DNA of 64,000 nt from Nymphaea colorata (GCF_008831285.2 NC_045139.1:27250808-27314807), one strand, 5' to 3'. Shown: positions 1 through 13,182, counted from the first letter of the stretch. Notes: generated by a model not told the origin, from the sequence alone. Numbers and translations are program-made.

Positions 1-780
1 GAGCCCAACCGAACAGACCCTGGCGATGCCCTTTTTTTTCTGGCCTGAGCCTGAATTCGAGTCGAGACAGATACCATTACCGACCGGCGGCTCGGTCCCC
101 TGTCCAGCCTTAATTTATGCATTGACAACTCAGGAGCTTATATATGAGGCCTACGGGTAACCCTGTTCTTGGGATGATCCGTGATCGTTCCGGCTCTGCT
201 TAGTTTATAATAGCGTGTATATGTATATATCAAACCGAAGCAAGGCCTTTATTCGGTTTCAGAACCAAATTGTTAAAGCTGCCAGTTCGTACCTTAAATC
301 AGCAACCAAATTAAATAAGGTCGCTTCTCGACAAATATGAAAAGACGAGTACCTGATTTGTATTAGTGATCGGACAACTGTAGAATGAATCTTTACCCTC
401 TCTTCTTCATCGAAGGGTTTCATATTGGAATTTAAATGTAGCTCTTTAAATATGAACCAATAAAAGTCTCTACCATGTCTAAAATCTGAATTCAAATTCA
501 GCAACCAAATATGATTTTCAAATTCACTACTGAATCTGAATTCGATTTTTTATACCAAATCTGAACCACATGGTATGTTAAGAACAGTTTCCAAGTTGGA
601 TGGATATTACATATATGTTATTTGTTTAAATCTAAATTTTAATGTGATTGGATTGCATACATGAAATATCCACCCTTCCTTCATCTTTTCTGGCCAGGTC
701 TAGGGTTGCTTCGGCTTGTGCAATGGATTGATGTACATGCCATTTGAACCAGTAACTGCCGGCCGCTGCCATTTACCAGC
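1..780. other. Intergenic DNA, no gene seen
   Basis: AT-rich intergenic sequence without a convincing coding exon. The first 120 bases are GC-richer and contain gagcccaacc and gaccggcggctcggtc motifs. These resemble the pseudo-palindromic GGCC-rich repeats seen again at 800-1150 and 30460, so the window probably starts inside a repeat copy. Confidence 0.5.
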
Positions 781-799
781 CTCCTGGTTGAGCCAATGA

Positions 800-1150
800 G
801 ACTCGGGCCGGCCCGACTTGTTATTGGGTCGGTCCAGTTAAGCCTGACAAGCCTAGATTGGGCTTAATAATAATTTTTTTATTTTTTATTATCTTTTATA
901 TATATTTATAATATTTTATTACAATTAATTATTTATATGTATTATTTATATTATTTTATATATATATTTATAATATTTTATTATAATTAATGATTTATAT
1001 GTATTATTTATATTAAAAAATAATTTTTTAATGTAATCAGGCCGACTGAGTTCGGGCCCGAATTTTAGATGCCGAACCGACCTGGCCCAACTCATTATGG
1101 GGCCAGACTGGACCGGACCCACCCGATGCGGTCCACCCGATGCCGAGGCT
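800..1150. repeat. GGCC-rich dispersed repeat with AT-rich core
   Basis: Two GC-rich arms (about 805-870 and 1036-1145) built from gggccggcccga and gggcccgaa-type motifs flank a core of nearly pure A/T. The arms are roughly inverted to each other, as in non-autonomous DNA transposons. I could not fix exact termini or a target duplication. It shares the GGGCCGGCCCG motif with the short element at 30459. Confidence 0.45.
894..1015. repeat. AT-rich tandem duplication, two copies of about 60 bp
   Basis: Bases 894-953 and 954-1015 are near-identical copies sharing tataatattttatta and tttatatgtattattta. They lie in the core of the GGCC-rich repeat. Confidence 0.8.
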
Positions 1151-2067
1151 TACTTGGTGAGTTTTTTCTGAGCCACAGCAAGTAATGACGTGCTGGCAGC
1201 TCCATTTTCCGGTCTTGCCTAAATAAAACTTCCTATTTTAATAAAAGTTTGTTCATGAAATGTCTTTCTAGAAAGAAAGCACCGAGCATTTTCCAGACAT
1301 CCAACTTTATACGAATATTTTATTTCTGTGGATGAAGATACATTTTCTATTTGTGGTTGAGGCTTGTCTTTTTTCTATCGCTTGTTTTCGTTTATTATAT
1401 CATTTCAAGGAAACACGCTCAAAATTTTTGAATGCCCAGGCTGTGGATTCAGCAATTCAGCTGAATCGGATGAGAATCGGCGATTGAATCGGTTGAGAAT
1501 CAGCAACATTTTTGAAAAGATAAACAAAGAATATATAAATAAATAATAAGAATAAGAAAACAAATGAGAATATTTGAAATAATAAATAATACACGGACCA
1601 AGAGCTTCATGGAGGTTAGACTTTGAAAGGGCCATGGAGTGGAAAGATGTTCTTAGTTCAAAACCCAAGTCCCTAAACATGATGGGAAACATCTATGTGT
1701 TAATTTCAAATAGATCAGATAGTAGAGATTTAAGAGGAAAACAAATGAGTTTTCTTAAACGAAACATCTTTGAAGGGTAGTTTGGGCTCTTAAAAATAAG
1801 TTGACTTGTGTAATTGCAACTTAATTTCCACTATTCGATATCTCATGAAATCAACAACATGATGATACCCATAATGACGGTCTACTTGCTACCTGTTTAT
1901 ATATAGAGAGAGAGAAATTGACGCAAACCACAAAACCATATAAAAAATGTTTTATATAAAATACAAATATCCGATAAAAACTATTTTGATATAAAATATG
2001 CATTGACTCAAGTTTTTTATGAAAAATGTGGATTTTTCTATTACCAAAATGTTGATGCTATAAAAGC

Positions 2068-2228
2068 CATTCGTTCATTTCTTATTATAGAAACACTATT
2101 AAAGTCCAAATAATGATCAACTCAATATATGTTTTGTATCAACAGATCATACCAGTAAAGTTAGATTGCCAAAAAAAAAAACCTTAAACATCACCACTAA
2201 AATGATATAGTTTTTATCCCTGTCTTAA
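2068..2228 (+). repeat. Dispersed direct repeat, copy A
   Basis: This segment (attcgttcatttcttattat ... aaatgatatagtttttat) is a diverged copy of 3606-3768, in the same orientation about 1.5 kb apart. Shared blocks include aatgatcaa, aatatatgttttg and ttaaacatcac. The element family is unknown. Confidence 0.65.
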
Positions 2229-3605
2229 TATATACACATATATTTATTTATTTATTTTTATAGTTATTTATATAATGTAGTGGCATTATAGCGTTGATCG
2301 TAGCCCCCACATAAAAATGACTAAAAAAAAAAGAAGTTGATAGAATGAGCTTCCCTCTTTGCAGCCCAACTTCTTTTACAAGTGGCTTAATTTGTTGGGC
2401 AGCTTAATTTTCAATATAGTTGTTTCAAATAACTCCCATAGCTTAATTTATTGATTGAAATCTCCTAATTGTGATTCTGATGCCGTTAACATGATAAGGC
2501 TTGTTCCCTCATTTTACAACGTATGTATTTTGTTAATTTCATAGAGTAAAAATTTTCTGGATTTTACTTTTGCCCTTACAGGGAGAAGGGTTTTCCTTTT
2601 AACAAGCATAGTAGACATGTTGGTCAATGCTGATTCATCAACACAAGTGAGGAGCCATAATTGTATGTATAACTTTTTCCAATAATGGTGTTCTAATTGC
2701 CCGCACCACACAAAATTTACTTTATTTATATAGCAACTCCATTACTTTCAGTTTTTTACATATGAGTGTCGCATAAAGTTTGAAATTTAAACTTAGACCG
2801 CCCCATAACAAAAAATTTGTGACTCCCTTATGCACACAAGGGCCCTGCCCTACATGTTAACAACCAGGACTAAAGGCCCCCTTTCAGAATTTCAAGAAAT
2901 TCAATTTTATGTATAAATTTTTCTGAAAAATGAAACTTTAATACCAGCATTAAAGTTCCACCAGAAGAAGAGAAACTTTAATGTTGGAAGATTTTTTTTT
3001 TTTTTTTTCCTATTGTCCGAAACAAAAGTTCCACAAAATCAAACAGTGGAACAAAAAATTCTACCAACAAGTGCTTGGTACTAGTTTCCCTGAGTATGGA
3101 GTTGCAAGTATTCAGATGGTGCAAAAGATAAGGGAGAAGGCCATGTTCCGCATACATGACTTTGTGTCCTGTGGAGGCTAAGAAATGAGATGAGCGGCTC
3201 GGCCAGCGCAGGCAGTTGCCCACACAAACTCACGCAAATTGGTTTATTACAAATTGGTGCCTCAAAATATTTCATTATGTATTATTGTAGATTTTTCGAA
3301 AGGTTTAAATTTGAGGTATCATCTACTAGTGCACCTCAGTAGATAAATTGGACGTATTTAATGTTATTGCATTGCATCTACCTAAGTTCAAAGTTTGTTA
3401 AGTAAATAATTAAAAGCCTTTTACAACAGAGAATCCATTCGGATCGTACCCCCTGATAAGTTTTTCAATGGCAAGTGGCCTGCCTTTACCTGCAATCCAA
3501 CTCAGTCTCTGTCAACCAAAACTAAAACACAAACGTATATTTCAACATGGTCAAATTTCCACAAGTTTTCCTCTTTATTTAATATTATTTGGGTCCTTGT
3601 TGGAG

Positions 3606-3768
3606 CCATTCGTTTTTGCTTATTATGAAAAAACTATTGAAGTCCCAAAAATGATCAATTTAATATATGTTTTGCATCAACCTATTCTTAATATCATGTC
3701 GGTAGATTGCATTGCAAAAAATGTAATTTAAACATCACATTTAAATGATGTGGTTTTTGTCTTGATCT
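3606..3768 (+). repeat. Dispersed direct repeat, copy B
   Basis: This is the second diverged copy of the 2068-2228 unit. It ends just before the CT/TA compound microsatellite. Confidence 0.65.
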
Positions 3769-3792
3769 AGTGGTCTGGTGTTTCTTCTGCCA

Positions 3793-3795
<3 letters not shown>

Positions 3796-3882
<87 letters not shown>
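3796..3882. repeat. Compound microsatellite (CT)n(TA)n
   Basis: About 18 CT units run directly into about 25 TA units. The long open frame across it is a product of the repeat. Confidence 0.95.
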
Positions 3883-3885
<3 letters not shown>

Positions 3886-5239
3886 CATATTTGATTATTG
3901 CATATGAAAAATGCTTTTCACTTGACAGGTTCTAAATAAAAAAACATGACTATTTTGACCATTACAATATTTGCTTAATATGACTTTTTATTGCCTCAAA
4001 GCAACATCTGAGCCTGTAATTGAATCGGTTATTCCAGAATTTGTCTTTCTAAGAATGCTCAAATCGAGATGTAGATCTAAGTGAACAGCTATAAGCCATG
4101 CATTCTTAACTGCCATAACGAGTGCAATCTCATAATCTCGAAGTTCAGATGAGGTGAATTTTATTTTTCCCTTTTAATGTATATATTCTCAAATTTTTTA
4201 TATGACAATTCCAGTTTACCTGCATTTCACTTTACCATTTCACCAAGCAATAGCTCTCATCTTGAGCTCACAACATCCTCGCACCCAAGACAAGCTAAGC
4301 TTTCAGGCCATCCGATCCACGGAACCGACGATGTAGATTGCTTCTCCTTTGCTTCAAATAAGACTTGACTTGTGAATAAGATACAACCATAAAACTACAC
4401 AAAGTTAAAACTAAATATCAAAAGAAAAAGCATCAAACGGGTCTGGGCCCACGTGGGTCCAGTTCTGACCCGAAACACCAGGCAGAACTGAAAAATGTTA
4501 AGCCCAACGGCCTCTTACGGTCCGGACCCATGCGACACGGATCCAGAAGCCAGAACCAACCACGAGGAGCCTCGCTGAATGCTGAAACCCAACTGCCATA
4601 AATGGTTCAGGATCACGTGGGTCCGAATCAGATAAAAGGACAAGGAGATATCCGAGAGTCCGACAGCACCAAACGGTCCGGACTCATGTAGGCCCGGTCC
4701 AGACCCGAGTACTACCTGCTGCTAAGGCGTGACTGGGACGACGAATAGTACAAAACTCCAAAGGCATGTTCGCGTCGATTACTCCCAAGGGGCCAAGTCG
4801 GACAAGGAATTTTCATTTGAGCCCACCAATTTGCTTCTTTTTCACAATATGTGGCAAAGACATCGCTGAAACCGTGGATGCAAATAACTTGGCGGAGGAG
4901 CGAGTGGGTATCGTCAAATTGAATCTGAAAAACATACTCTGTGATGCCCTATCACTTATATTCCTAGATGAATATCTGTTGGATCTAAATCTGGTTAATC
5001 GGATTCAATAGGCAGAAATGGTTGTTGTAGCTTGAGCAGATTCTTTTGAAAGTCACAAACTACAAGTGCATGTATTTCGCTTAAAATTAGTTGGATCTAA
5101 ATTTTTTTACTGGTGTTGGGTCGCGGAGCATAGTTTCAGGTGAGTGAGAGGTTACAACAACCCATTGCCTCTACGTTCACTTAGGGTGTTTTGACGTGGG
5201 TGCACTTAAGAATTTTTCATGAGCGATACTTTCAGAATT

Positions 5240-5397
5240 TTGAATGCAGTTCTTTTTTTATTTTTTATATAGGTTAAATAAAAACTCAAAAAATTACATG
5301 TCTTAGGACATGGAGATATAGTGCTTATGGGAATCGAACTAGGGACATACATTTTCACATGCCTTGGTCCAGCCAATTACACCATACCCTTCAGGTG
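5240..5397 (-). mobile_element. tRNA-derived SINE-like element
   Basis: Read on the minus strand from 5397, the sequence has a pol III A-box-like stretch (tggtgtaattgg, near 5375) followed about 45 bases later by a B-box-like stretch (agttcgattcc, near 5335). It then leads into an A/T-rich tail. This is the layout of a tRNA-related SINE head such as the plant Au-SINE group. It does not fold into a functional tRNA: the anticodon arm is not recognisable and there is no matched acceptor stem. Exact ends and target duplication were not determined. Confidence 0.5.
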
Positions 5398-5539
5398 GTC
5401 TAAAAACATAGTTGTTCTGCCATCTTTGATATAAGGTTGGGTCCAGGACAACTCTTAATGTGTGATTGCCTGTTTTGGGATCCAACCTATCAGTATTCCT
5501 ACAATGTTCAGACTCCAGAGAGCTATCCGGATCCAACTA

Positions 5540-6200
5540 AATCAAGATCTAGATGCATGTAAATAGAACAAGTTAAACTATTCGAATTTGGATTTCTTCT
5601 CAACCGATTTGTTCTTTCGCCAAATGTAACTCCATGTCCGATTGAGCTACTCTTATTGAACATAACTTAGTAATGCTCAAATCTGCATTAAGTGTGTCTC
5701 TTTCATCAAAGAATACCATTTCCTTGGACTACTTTTCACTGCGAAACTTTATCATACCAACTGATATTTTAAGCGATAGATAGAGAGTCTTTACCAACAT
5801 TCTGCTCTAACCCCAGCTTTCCTAAAACCCAGATTTGGAATTTCATTAAAGAGATCTAAACATGAGATCCAAATACTCCTAATAGTGGCAATCAACCATT
5901 AACGTAGCTTACAAGCTTGACTAAAAATATACAACTTTATAGTGAAAATGTTTCATTTAATAAAAAAAATTGAACCTAATACGTTGTACGAGTCTTATTC
6001 TTAAGCACTCAGCTTGATGTTTCATTTTTGCGAGTCCCACCGAAAGTTCTAATCTTGCATCATTTCAGAGGCACTTTTCTGGGATATGATTCAATAGATG
6101 GGACTTTAAGTGAAACATTTTTAAAATAGAAAAAGAATTAAAATTATGTTTTCGAATTTAATGCAATTAATAACTTTGGTTCCTTTTTTTTAATGGAGAT
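5540..6200. other. Upstream intergenic region of the subtilase gene
   Basis: No coding signal and no strong repeat. It borders the 5' leader of the subtilase gene, so proximal regulatory DNA probably lies here, but I cannot point to specific sites. Confidence 0.4.
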
Positions 6201-6279
6201 GCACGGGGAGCATCCTCGCTATTAACGCTCACCGCGAGTGCCTCACTCCCCCAGTTCCTCACACTCCACTCGTCTCAAG

Positions 6280-6288
6280 AAACCCTAA
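6280..6288 (+). promoter_or_regulatory. Telo-box motif in the leader of the subtilase gene
   Basis: The motif aaaccctaa sits in a pyrimidine-rich stretch about 65 bases before the first uORF. In plants this motif is common near transcription starts of broadly expressed genes. A TATA-like element upstream (gctattaacg, about 6219) is weak. Confidence 0.5.
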
Positions 6289-6354
6289 AAATTCTTTTCC
6301 CCTATCCGCTTGGTTTTTTCTTCTTCATTGCCTTAGATTCTCTGCTGATCTCCA

Positions 6355-6384
6355 ATGGCGGAAATCCTGATCCCGATTTCCTGA
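6355..6384 (+). CDS. Upstream ORF 1 in the subtilase leader (9 codons)
   Basis: ATG in the context tccaATGg opens a 9-codon frame (MAEILIPIS, stop TGA at 6382). It lies in the inferred first non-coding exon, which ends at a GT donor at 6408. If transcription starts upstream, as the telo-box and pyrimidine-rich leader suggest, this uORF precedes the main ATG and could reduce its translation. Its peptide resembles nothing I know. Confidence 0.45.
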   Translation: MAEILIPIS

Positions 6385-6386
6385 TC

Positions 6387-7841
6387 ATGTCTGTTCAGGC
6401 CAAACAGGTTCCTCTGTCACTCTCTCTTTCTGATGGGAAATAGAAATTTTTTTGCTTTCTTCTTGAAACCATTGCTCTCGTCCGCCTTCTGAAACCTCCT
6501 TTCTCGCATTTAACTGATTTTTCTCGTCTACATTCTTCTGGTTTCTGTTCGCCGTTTCAGCTTTCGGTAGAAAGCTGTGCTCTCAATTTATCTATGATTG
6601 GGTTTTGAGCTGAAATTCCGTCCTTTCCGACAAAAATGGAAAATAATCGAGTTTCTTTATTGCTTTTGATTTTGATTGGAAATCCCCACTCCATTTCGCG
6701 CTCCTGGGGCGCGCCTCGACCACTTTTTGCTGGTCTAGTTTTTCTCGTCTTTTAATGTTTTATTTCGTTATTTTATAATCTCTGTAATTTGCCGATTCTG
6801 AAAGGAAGAAGTCCTGGCGTTCTTTGTCCATTGCTGGCGTCCTGGGGAAGCCGATTTTTTTGAGTTATTTTCTGCATTTACAATTTTTTCCGCAAACCGA
6901 ATTCTTCGTTTCATCTCCATATCCAGAAATGCGAATGGAATGATTGGCGATCTGGAAAGTGATCAAGGACCCGATGTTTTTATTCAAGATACGGACAATA
7001 TATCCAAAGCCAGGAAAACGCGTTGAATAAGGGTAGTTACGACATTTTGTGAGATATATTTTCAGGTTCTTCATTACACAAATACCCTTGGCAGGAGGAA
7101 GCTGAGTGAAAATTAAGAGGGAACTAGAATTGGAGCCCTCGCGGAGGGCGTTTATGACACTTGGTTCCGTTCAGCCGCATCTGTCGCTTCAGAGGTCGCG
7201 TCAATTGCGGTCTTCATTATGCCGGCCAGTTGTATTTCCGTAACTTGGCAGACTACAGACGTCCTATTGACGGAAATACCCTTGAATGATCAATCGAGGG
7301 TATTATGGGCATTTAAAATTACGTAGTCTCTTTCACCTTCTGACTACCTTGGCGGGTGAATCCCTTCTACTTAAAAGAACACTATGGTAAATGTCTTTTT
7401 GTTGAATTTGGAGGGAAGCTGAGCTACTTCCATTATTAACCGAGGATTTCTCCTAAGAAAGCTGATTAAGGCCGTTGGTTCTGAAAGTTGTGGTGGTTAT
7501 GTAATTTGAGAATAGATACGCCAATAGTTTGGGTAATTAAAGGTGTCTTAGCCGTTGTGTCTTGGTATCTGCATTTCTCTGATGCGTGCCTGCATCCCAC
7601 TAATGCTGCTGTCTCGCGTTGGCTGGGGTCACTCTCTGTCTCTCTGTCTATAATCCATTTCTTCCTCTTTCTCGCTTGCTGTGAACCATGTTCATTCACG
7701 GAGTCACTTTATTCTGTCATGTAAGCTCTTGTGCTTTGTTTTGGTTTTGATCCCGAGTCTCTATGTTGCTGCAACTGAATCAACTGGATGTTTTGAGATC
7801 TATCTGATTCGTTTTGTTTGGTCTTAAATTTACAGCCTTGA
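6387..7841 (+). CDS. Upstream ORF 2, split by the leader intron (8 codons)
   Basis: A second ATG at 6387 reads seven codons (MSVQAKQ) to the donor at 6408. After removal of the leader intron 6408-7835 it continues as Pro then TGA at 7839. It depends on the inferred leader splice, so confidence is moderate to low. Confidence 0.35.
6408..7835 (+). other. Leader (5' UTR) intron of the subtilase gene
   Basis: Donor aaacag/gttcct at 6408 and acceptor tttacag at 7835 bound a 1.4 kb interval without supported coding sequence. Exon sequence resumes at 7836, 53 bases before the main ATG. This is inferred from splice-site quality and the lack of a good in-frame exon upstream. An alternative is transcription starting inside this interval. 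Confidence 0.45.
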
Positions 7842-7888
7842 GACGCACAGACCTGAAGGAGATTGATTTGTAACCGGTTCTGCCGGCC

Positions 7889-10800
7889 ATGGCGAAAGTG
7901 GGAGAAATGGGTTTATGGGTGTTGGCAGTAATGGGGTCGTTGTATTTTGTCAGTGGGGAGGTCTACATTGTGATTGTTGAAGGGGAGCCGGTCGTCACAT
8001 ATAGAGGTGGTCTCGAAGGTTACGCTGCAACCGCTGTTGAGTCCAGGGAAGAGTTCGACATTACCAGGTGCGGGTTTCTCATCCACCACACATCTTATCT
8101 CCGTTGGCTTTTAGAAAAGATGCTTGAAAGTAAAGCCGCCTTCTTGTTTTCTTTTACAAAACTGCTCAAATAAAGTGTATAGCAGAAGAAGGGCAAGTAA
8201 TGCTGCCTTAGATTTTTTGAGCAAAGACATTAGCATGAGAAACAGGAAAACAGTTACTAGCTTCGCAACGCAAAGAAAGGTCGGTCAGGAAAGAGCGTCA
8301 AAACCTCCGTGTTAGTTCTAAAAAGAGGAAAAAGTTTGTCGTAAACTCTCTCTCTGTATATGTAAATGAGCTAGTCTTTCTAGCTCCTGTTGGCCTCGAT
8401 GGGAATAGCTATGATGTGCTTTTCCTGAAGGGAGCGATCTCGGCATTTCTCGCTGGGTTAGCATTGCTGTATTTCCTTTGTCGGTGAGGCATATAGTGTC
8501 GCTGAGTCATGTCGTTGAGAGGGCTTTTCTGCAATCATATCCCCAGAAACCGTGACGTACAGATTCGGGAAGTCATTCTCAGTATTTGTTGTCTGCAACA
8601 GGAGTTAACTTCTCAAATCTAATGCAGAACAAGCTTAAGTCTCACGTTCTTTCAAGTCTTCAAAACATCAAGCTTGTTTAGTTTCTGTTTCCATATATAT
8701 GGTATTTTTTTCTATTTTACAATATTTCTTTCAAGCCGCCTTACTGGTTATTAATGTTCATTTTTGCAATTTTAACTTCACAATTAAATTTTGCTCTCGA
8801 TCACCAACTAAATGTGGGATCCCGTCTTCACCGTGGAAAGAATAAAAGGGTAGATCGCATTGATGCTCCACATTTTCTCCTTTACCGTGCCTTTCGCGAA
8901 TGTTTACTTAGTTGGAAATCTGGCTCATTTTTGTTCTTTCATAGGCACTAGATGCTTTAGTGGCGCTCACTAAAAGCGCATATATAACTTCTTCTGCTTC
9001 TATTTTCACTTATAGTTGATTTCACTCTCTTGTCAGCGAACACGTAAGATCATATGCCTCCCTCCTTCAGAAAACTCATAACGCAATTCTTGCTTCAGCT
9101 TTTGAGCCCGGAACTTATAAGAAGCTTTATAGCTATCACCATCTTATTAATGGGTTTGCGGTTCATATGTCCCCTGACCAGGTAATGCTCCTATGCTCCT
9201 ATTCTGTAAAACTATGGTTTTTTAACAGTGAATATGTTTGAAGTTTGAACTATCTTCTTTTTCTTTTTCTCGTGATGGAACTCTCTAAGCGATGAGTATA
9301 ACATCCTTTTTTTCCCCCTTTTTCTTCCTTTTTTGGTAAACTGTGGAAACTTGTACTTTTCTTGCATTAGTGGCTTTCTCATCTTAGCATGTTGCAAATT
9401 CTATTGAATAGGCAAATCTCCTCAGAAAAACTCCTGGAGTACTGCATGTTGAGGAAGATTCGAAGGTCATCAGGTTAACGACCCACACACCTCAATTCTT
9501 GGGACTTCCCACAGGGGTGTGGCCAACTGGAGGTGGTTCTCAGAGAGCTGGAGAGAACGTTGTAATTGGCTTAATTGACTCTGGAATCTATCCACAGCAT
9601 CCCAGCTTTGCAGCACTCCCATCTGAGCCATATGAACCGCTTCCTACTTACAGAGGAAAATGTGAAGTTGATCCAGGCACCAAGAGGAGATTTTGTAATG
9701 GAAAAATTGTTGGTGCGCAACACTTTTCAGCAGCAGCAATTGCTTCAGGGTCATTTAACCCTTCTGTTGACTTTGCTTCTCCTTTGGATGGTGATGGACA
9801 TGGCAGGTAAGAGCAATGAAAGCAAAAAATTCTTGAGCATTACTATAAGAAAAGCTTTCTCTAGGAACTTTGTAATCTTGGGACCGTTTATGAGGTCCGT
9901 ACAAGCTTATATTAAAGTGTGGCCCTAGCGATTTCCCTTTTGAAAACTAGGTTTTCAAAGTTTGCTGTAAGCAACTTATCTGAGAAACCAAGTTATAGAT
10001 TTCACAAATTTGTGTTGGTGGAGAACCCATTAAGTCAAAGAAATGTTTCACAATTTTTGACAAAGAAAAATGATCAAAGCAACTTCAATTGAGAAAAATA
10101 AAGACATTTCTTTTATCTGATATCGTTCCATTTCTTTTTCATCCACATGTGTTTATTCTATCTGATGTCTTGTCCTGGTGGTTTGGGTTGTCGATTCGAA
10201 GTCACACTGCAGCAATTGCGGCTGGAAACAATGGAATACCTGTAAGAATGCATGGATATGAGTTTGGTCATGCAAGTGGTATGGCTCCTCGTGCAAGGTA
10301 TGGAACTTGATATTCAGATATCGACTCTCTAGTCACCCTCTGTTATCCTTATTGGTTAGCATGTGCTATTGCTCAATCATCACTGTATATTTTAACTGTT
10401 TACTTTCTTATCCAGAATAGCTGTATACAAGGCCATTTATAGGGGCTTTGGAGGATTTGTTGCTGATGTTGTGGCAGCCATTGAACAGGTGCATAAATAA
10501 GATGTATTTGAAAATGGAATTAATTGGCTCAGATGGAAATCTTTTTCTGGTTTTATCTTCCTAATGTTCAAATGTTCAAGTAACAAGTGTTTTTTACATA
10601 GACAAATGAATTGATGCACCATTTGTTATAACAAGACAGTGACAATAGTTATAGACTTATAGCTGAAATATGGTTAAGCCCAGCGTGTGAGCCGATACGG
10701 ATGTTCATTTTGTCCACCTTTGCTGTTCTGTTTGTCCTCGAAGTCTTTGATTTGATGTAATTGATGTCTCTAGCTCTCTAGGCAGTTGAGGAAATTTAAA

Positions 10801-13108
10801 CCTGAATGGACAGTTCTAAAGACTGTTAGTACATGGTTGTGTTTCCCATTCAGTTCTTTTTGACTACTTTGTGTGCTAATGCATATGAGGATAAATAACA
10901 CATTCAATTTTCAGAAGCAGAAGAACATTTATGGTACATTTGTATTCATTCTGCAAGAAATTTTTCATTTACCCTTAAAGATGGTTCAAGAATCATGAGT
11001 TTTATAAACTAAAGTTTTTGTCATTTTACCAAGATGCTTGAACATATCAAAACACAGCCTGTGACCCGATATGGACTATGGAGTCCCTTTTGTCCACCTT
11101 TGCTGTTCTGGTTGTCCTCGAAGTCTTTGATTTGATGTAATTGATGTCTCTGTCTCTCTAGGCAGTTGAGAAAATTTAAACCTGAATGCACAGTTCTGAA
11201 GACTGTTTACATATGGTTGTGTTACCCATTCAGTTCTTTTTTACTACTTACTTTGTGTGCTAATGCATATGGGGATAAATAATACATTCAATTTTCAGAA
11301 GCAGAAGAAACATTTTATGGTACATTTGTATTCATTCTGCAAGAAACTTTTCATTTACCCTTAAGATTGTTCACGAATCATGAGTTTTATAAACTAAAGT
11401 TCTCGTCATTTTATCAAGATGCTTGAACACATCAAAGCAGCATCTGGGGATTAATGCTTCTTTCAGCTATTGAGAAATCAAAATACATTCTCCTATATTC
11501 GTTTAATATTTGGTGACTGTTTTTATTGAACAGGCAGTCAAAGATGGTGTGGATATTATAAATCTATCAGTCGGACCTAATAGTCCACCAACAACAATCA
11601 GAACGACCTTTTTGAACCCTTTTGATGCCGCACTTCTTTCAGCTGTAAAAGCAGGAGTATTTGTTGCACAGGCAGGTGGAAATGGAGGACCATTCTCTAA
11701 AACAATGGTCTCCTTCAGTCCGTGGATAACATCTGTGGCTGCTGCAGTTGATGACAGGAGATATCAAAATCATCTGACTCTTGGAAATGGGAAGATCCTC
11801 CCTGGAATTGGTTTATCACGTAAGATTTCAAGTCCTATACTTGAGTACACAAAACCACCATATACTTAATAACATATACTTGAAAAATGCTCGGAAGAGT
11901 ATAAACAACATAGTTTAGCAATTTATATATTTGGGGGTTCATCATTCAGCCATATGCAAATAATAACTGGCTACCTCAAGATACCTATTCATCACACTAT
12001 GGTTATCCTGATGGGAGTTGAGTTTTTTGTGTAGCTACATATCCTGGTAAAGAGAGTCTTAGTTTCTCTTGTTTATTTGCTAGCTGGGGCAGCAAAAGAT
12101 ATTTCATGGTGACAGGCGTTCTTTTGCTCTCATTTGATGCATTCTTGGGGCTTCATAGTTCCATCAGCACATCTCTAGATGTGTATGTGTCTTAAATAAT
12201 TTGTCTAGCCATGCCTGTATATTTGTCTGCATGCATATTGTACTCACAGCTGTAGATTTTTGTTTCATGGCAATACACAGGAACTTGTGCATACATGGTA
12301 TCATGCATAAGGGATATATGCTATGTGGTCATTCTTAAAAATGGTTTGGGCAACTTCAGGTTTTAGGCAGATCAGCTTTCCATGCTTGGAACACCTGTCA
12401 ATGCATACTTGATAGGATGTTTAAGATTGAAAATGTGGTGTATCAGTCCCTTGTTAAAATTCCACTGGATGATGCTTTGGGTCATGAAACACTTTCGTGG
12501 ATATTTTGCGTGGCTGAAGGTCTGTCCACATGAACAGATTTAGATGGACTTTGTATTTATATGCTTTTTAGTTTTTACACTTGATATGTTAATTTCACTT
12601 TTGGTTTCCATTGTAATACAGCGGGCACACATTGGAATAGGACATACAGTTTGGTTGCAGCAAATGATGCAATGCTCAATTCCTCTGAAGCTTTATACAG
12701 CTCCTCAGACTGTCAGAAGCCTGAAGGTCTAAACAAGAAGATGGTGGAGGGAAGGATACTTCTTTGTGGATATTCATTTAACTTTGTTATGGGTAGCTCA
12801 TCTATCAGGAAAGTCTCACAAACAGCAAGAAGTCTTGGTGCAGCTGGATTTGTTCTTGCAGTTGAAAGCTTTTCTCCAGAAGCAAGATTTGATCCTGTGC
12901 CAGTTGGCATCCCTGGGATAGTTATCACAGATGTCAGCAAATCAGCGGTACATGCTGAAATACGCCTATTTCTTTATTTTTCCAGTCACACTACATGCTA
13001 ATAACATAGTTATGTCCTATGTCACATGGATATGGTATGGGTGCCGGTATAGGTATCCATACATAGCATTTTCAAAAAAATTGGGTACGAAGACACCATT
13101 CTTACATA

Positions 13109-13182
<74 letters not shown>

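Larger units (their letters stand above)
1160..5200. other. Intergenic DNA with simple and dispersed repeats, no gene seen
   Basis: Short open frames here look random: no family motif, no codon-like conservation, no splice partners. The stretch contains a dispersed direct-repeat pair (2068-2228 and 3606-3768), a compound microsatellite near 3.8 kb and a GC-rich patch (4430-4745) that may be a retroelement fragment. Confidence 0.5.

Noticed and set aside
3694-3888. 64-codon minus frame with IYIYIY and RERERE
   Set aside because: A translation of the CT/TA microsatellite, not a gene.
9575-9928. 117-codon plus frame overlapping subtilase exon 3
   Set aside because: A shadow in another frame. 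The in-frame exon encodes the catalytic Asp block, and this frame has no protein-like features.
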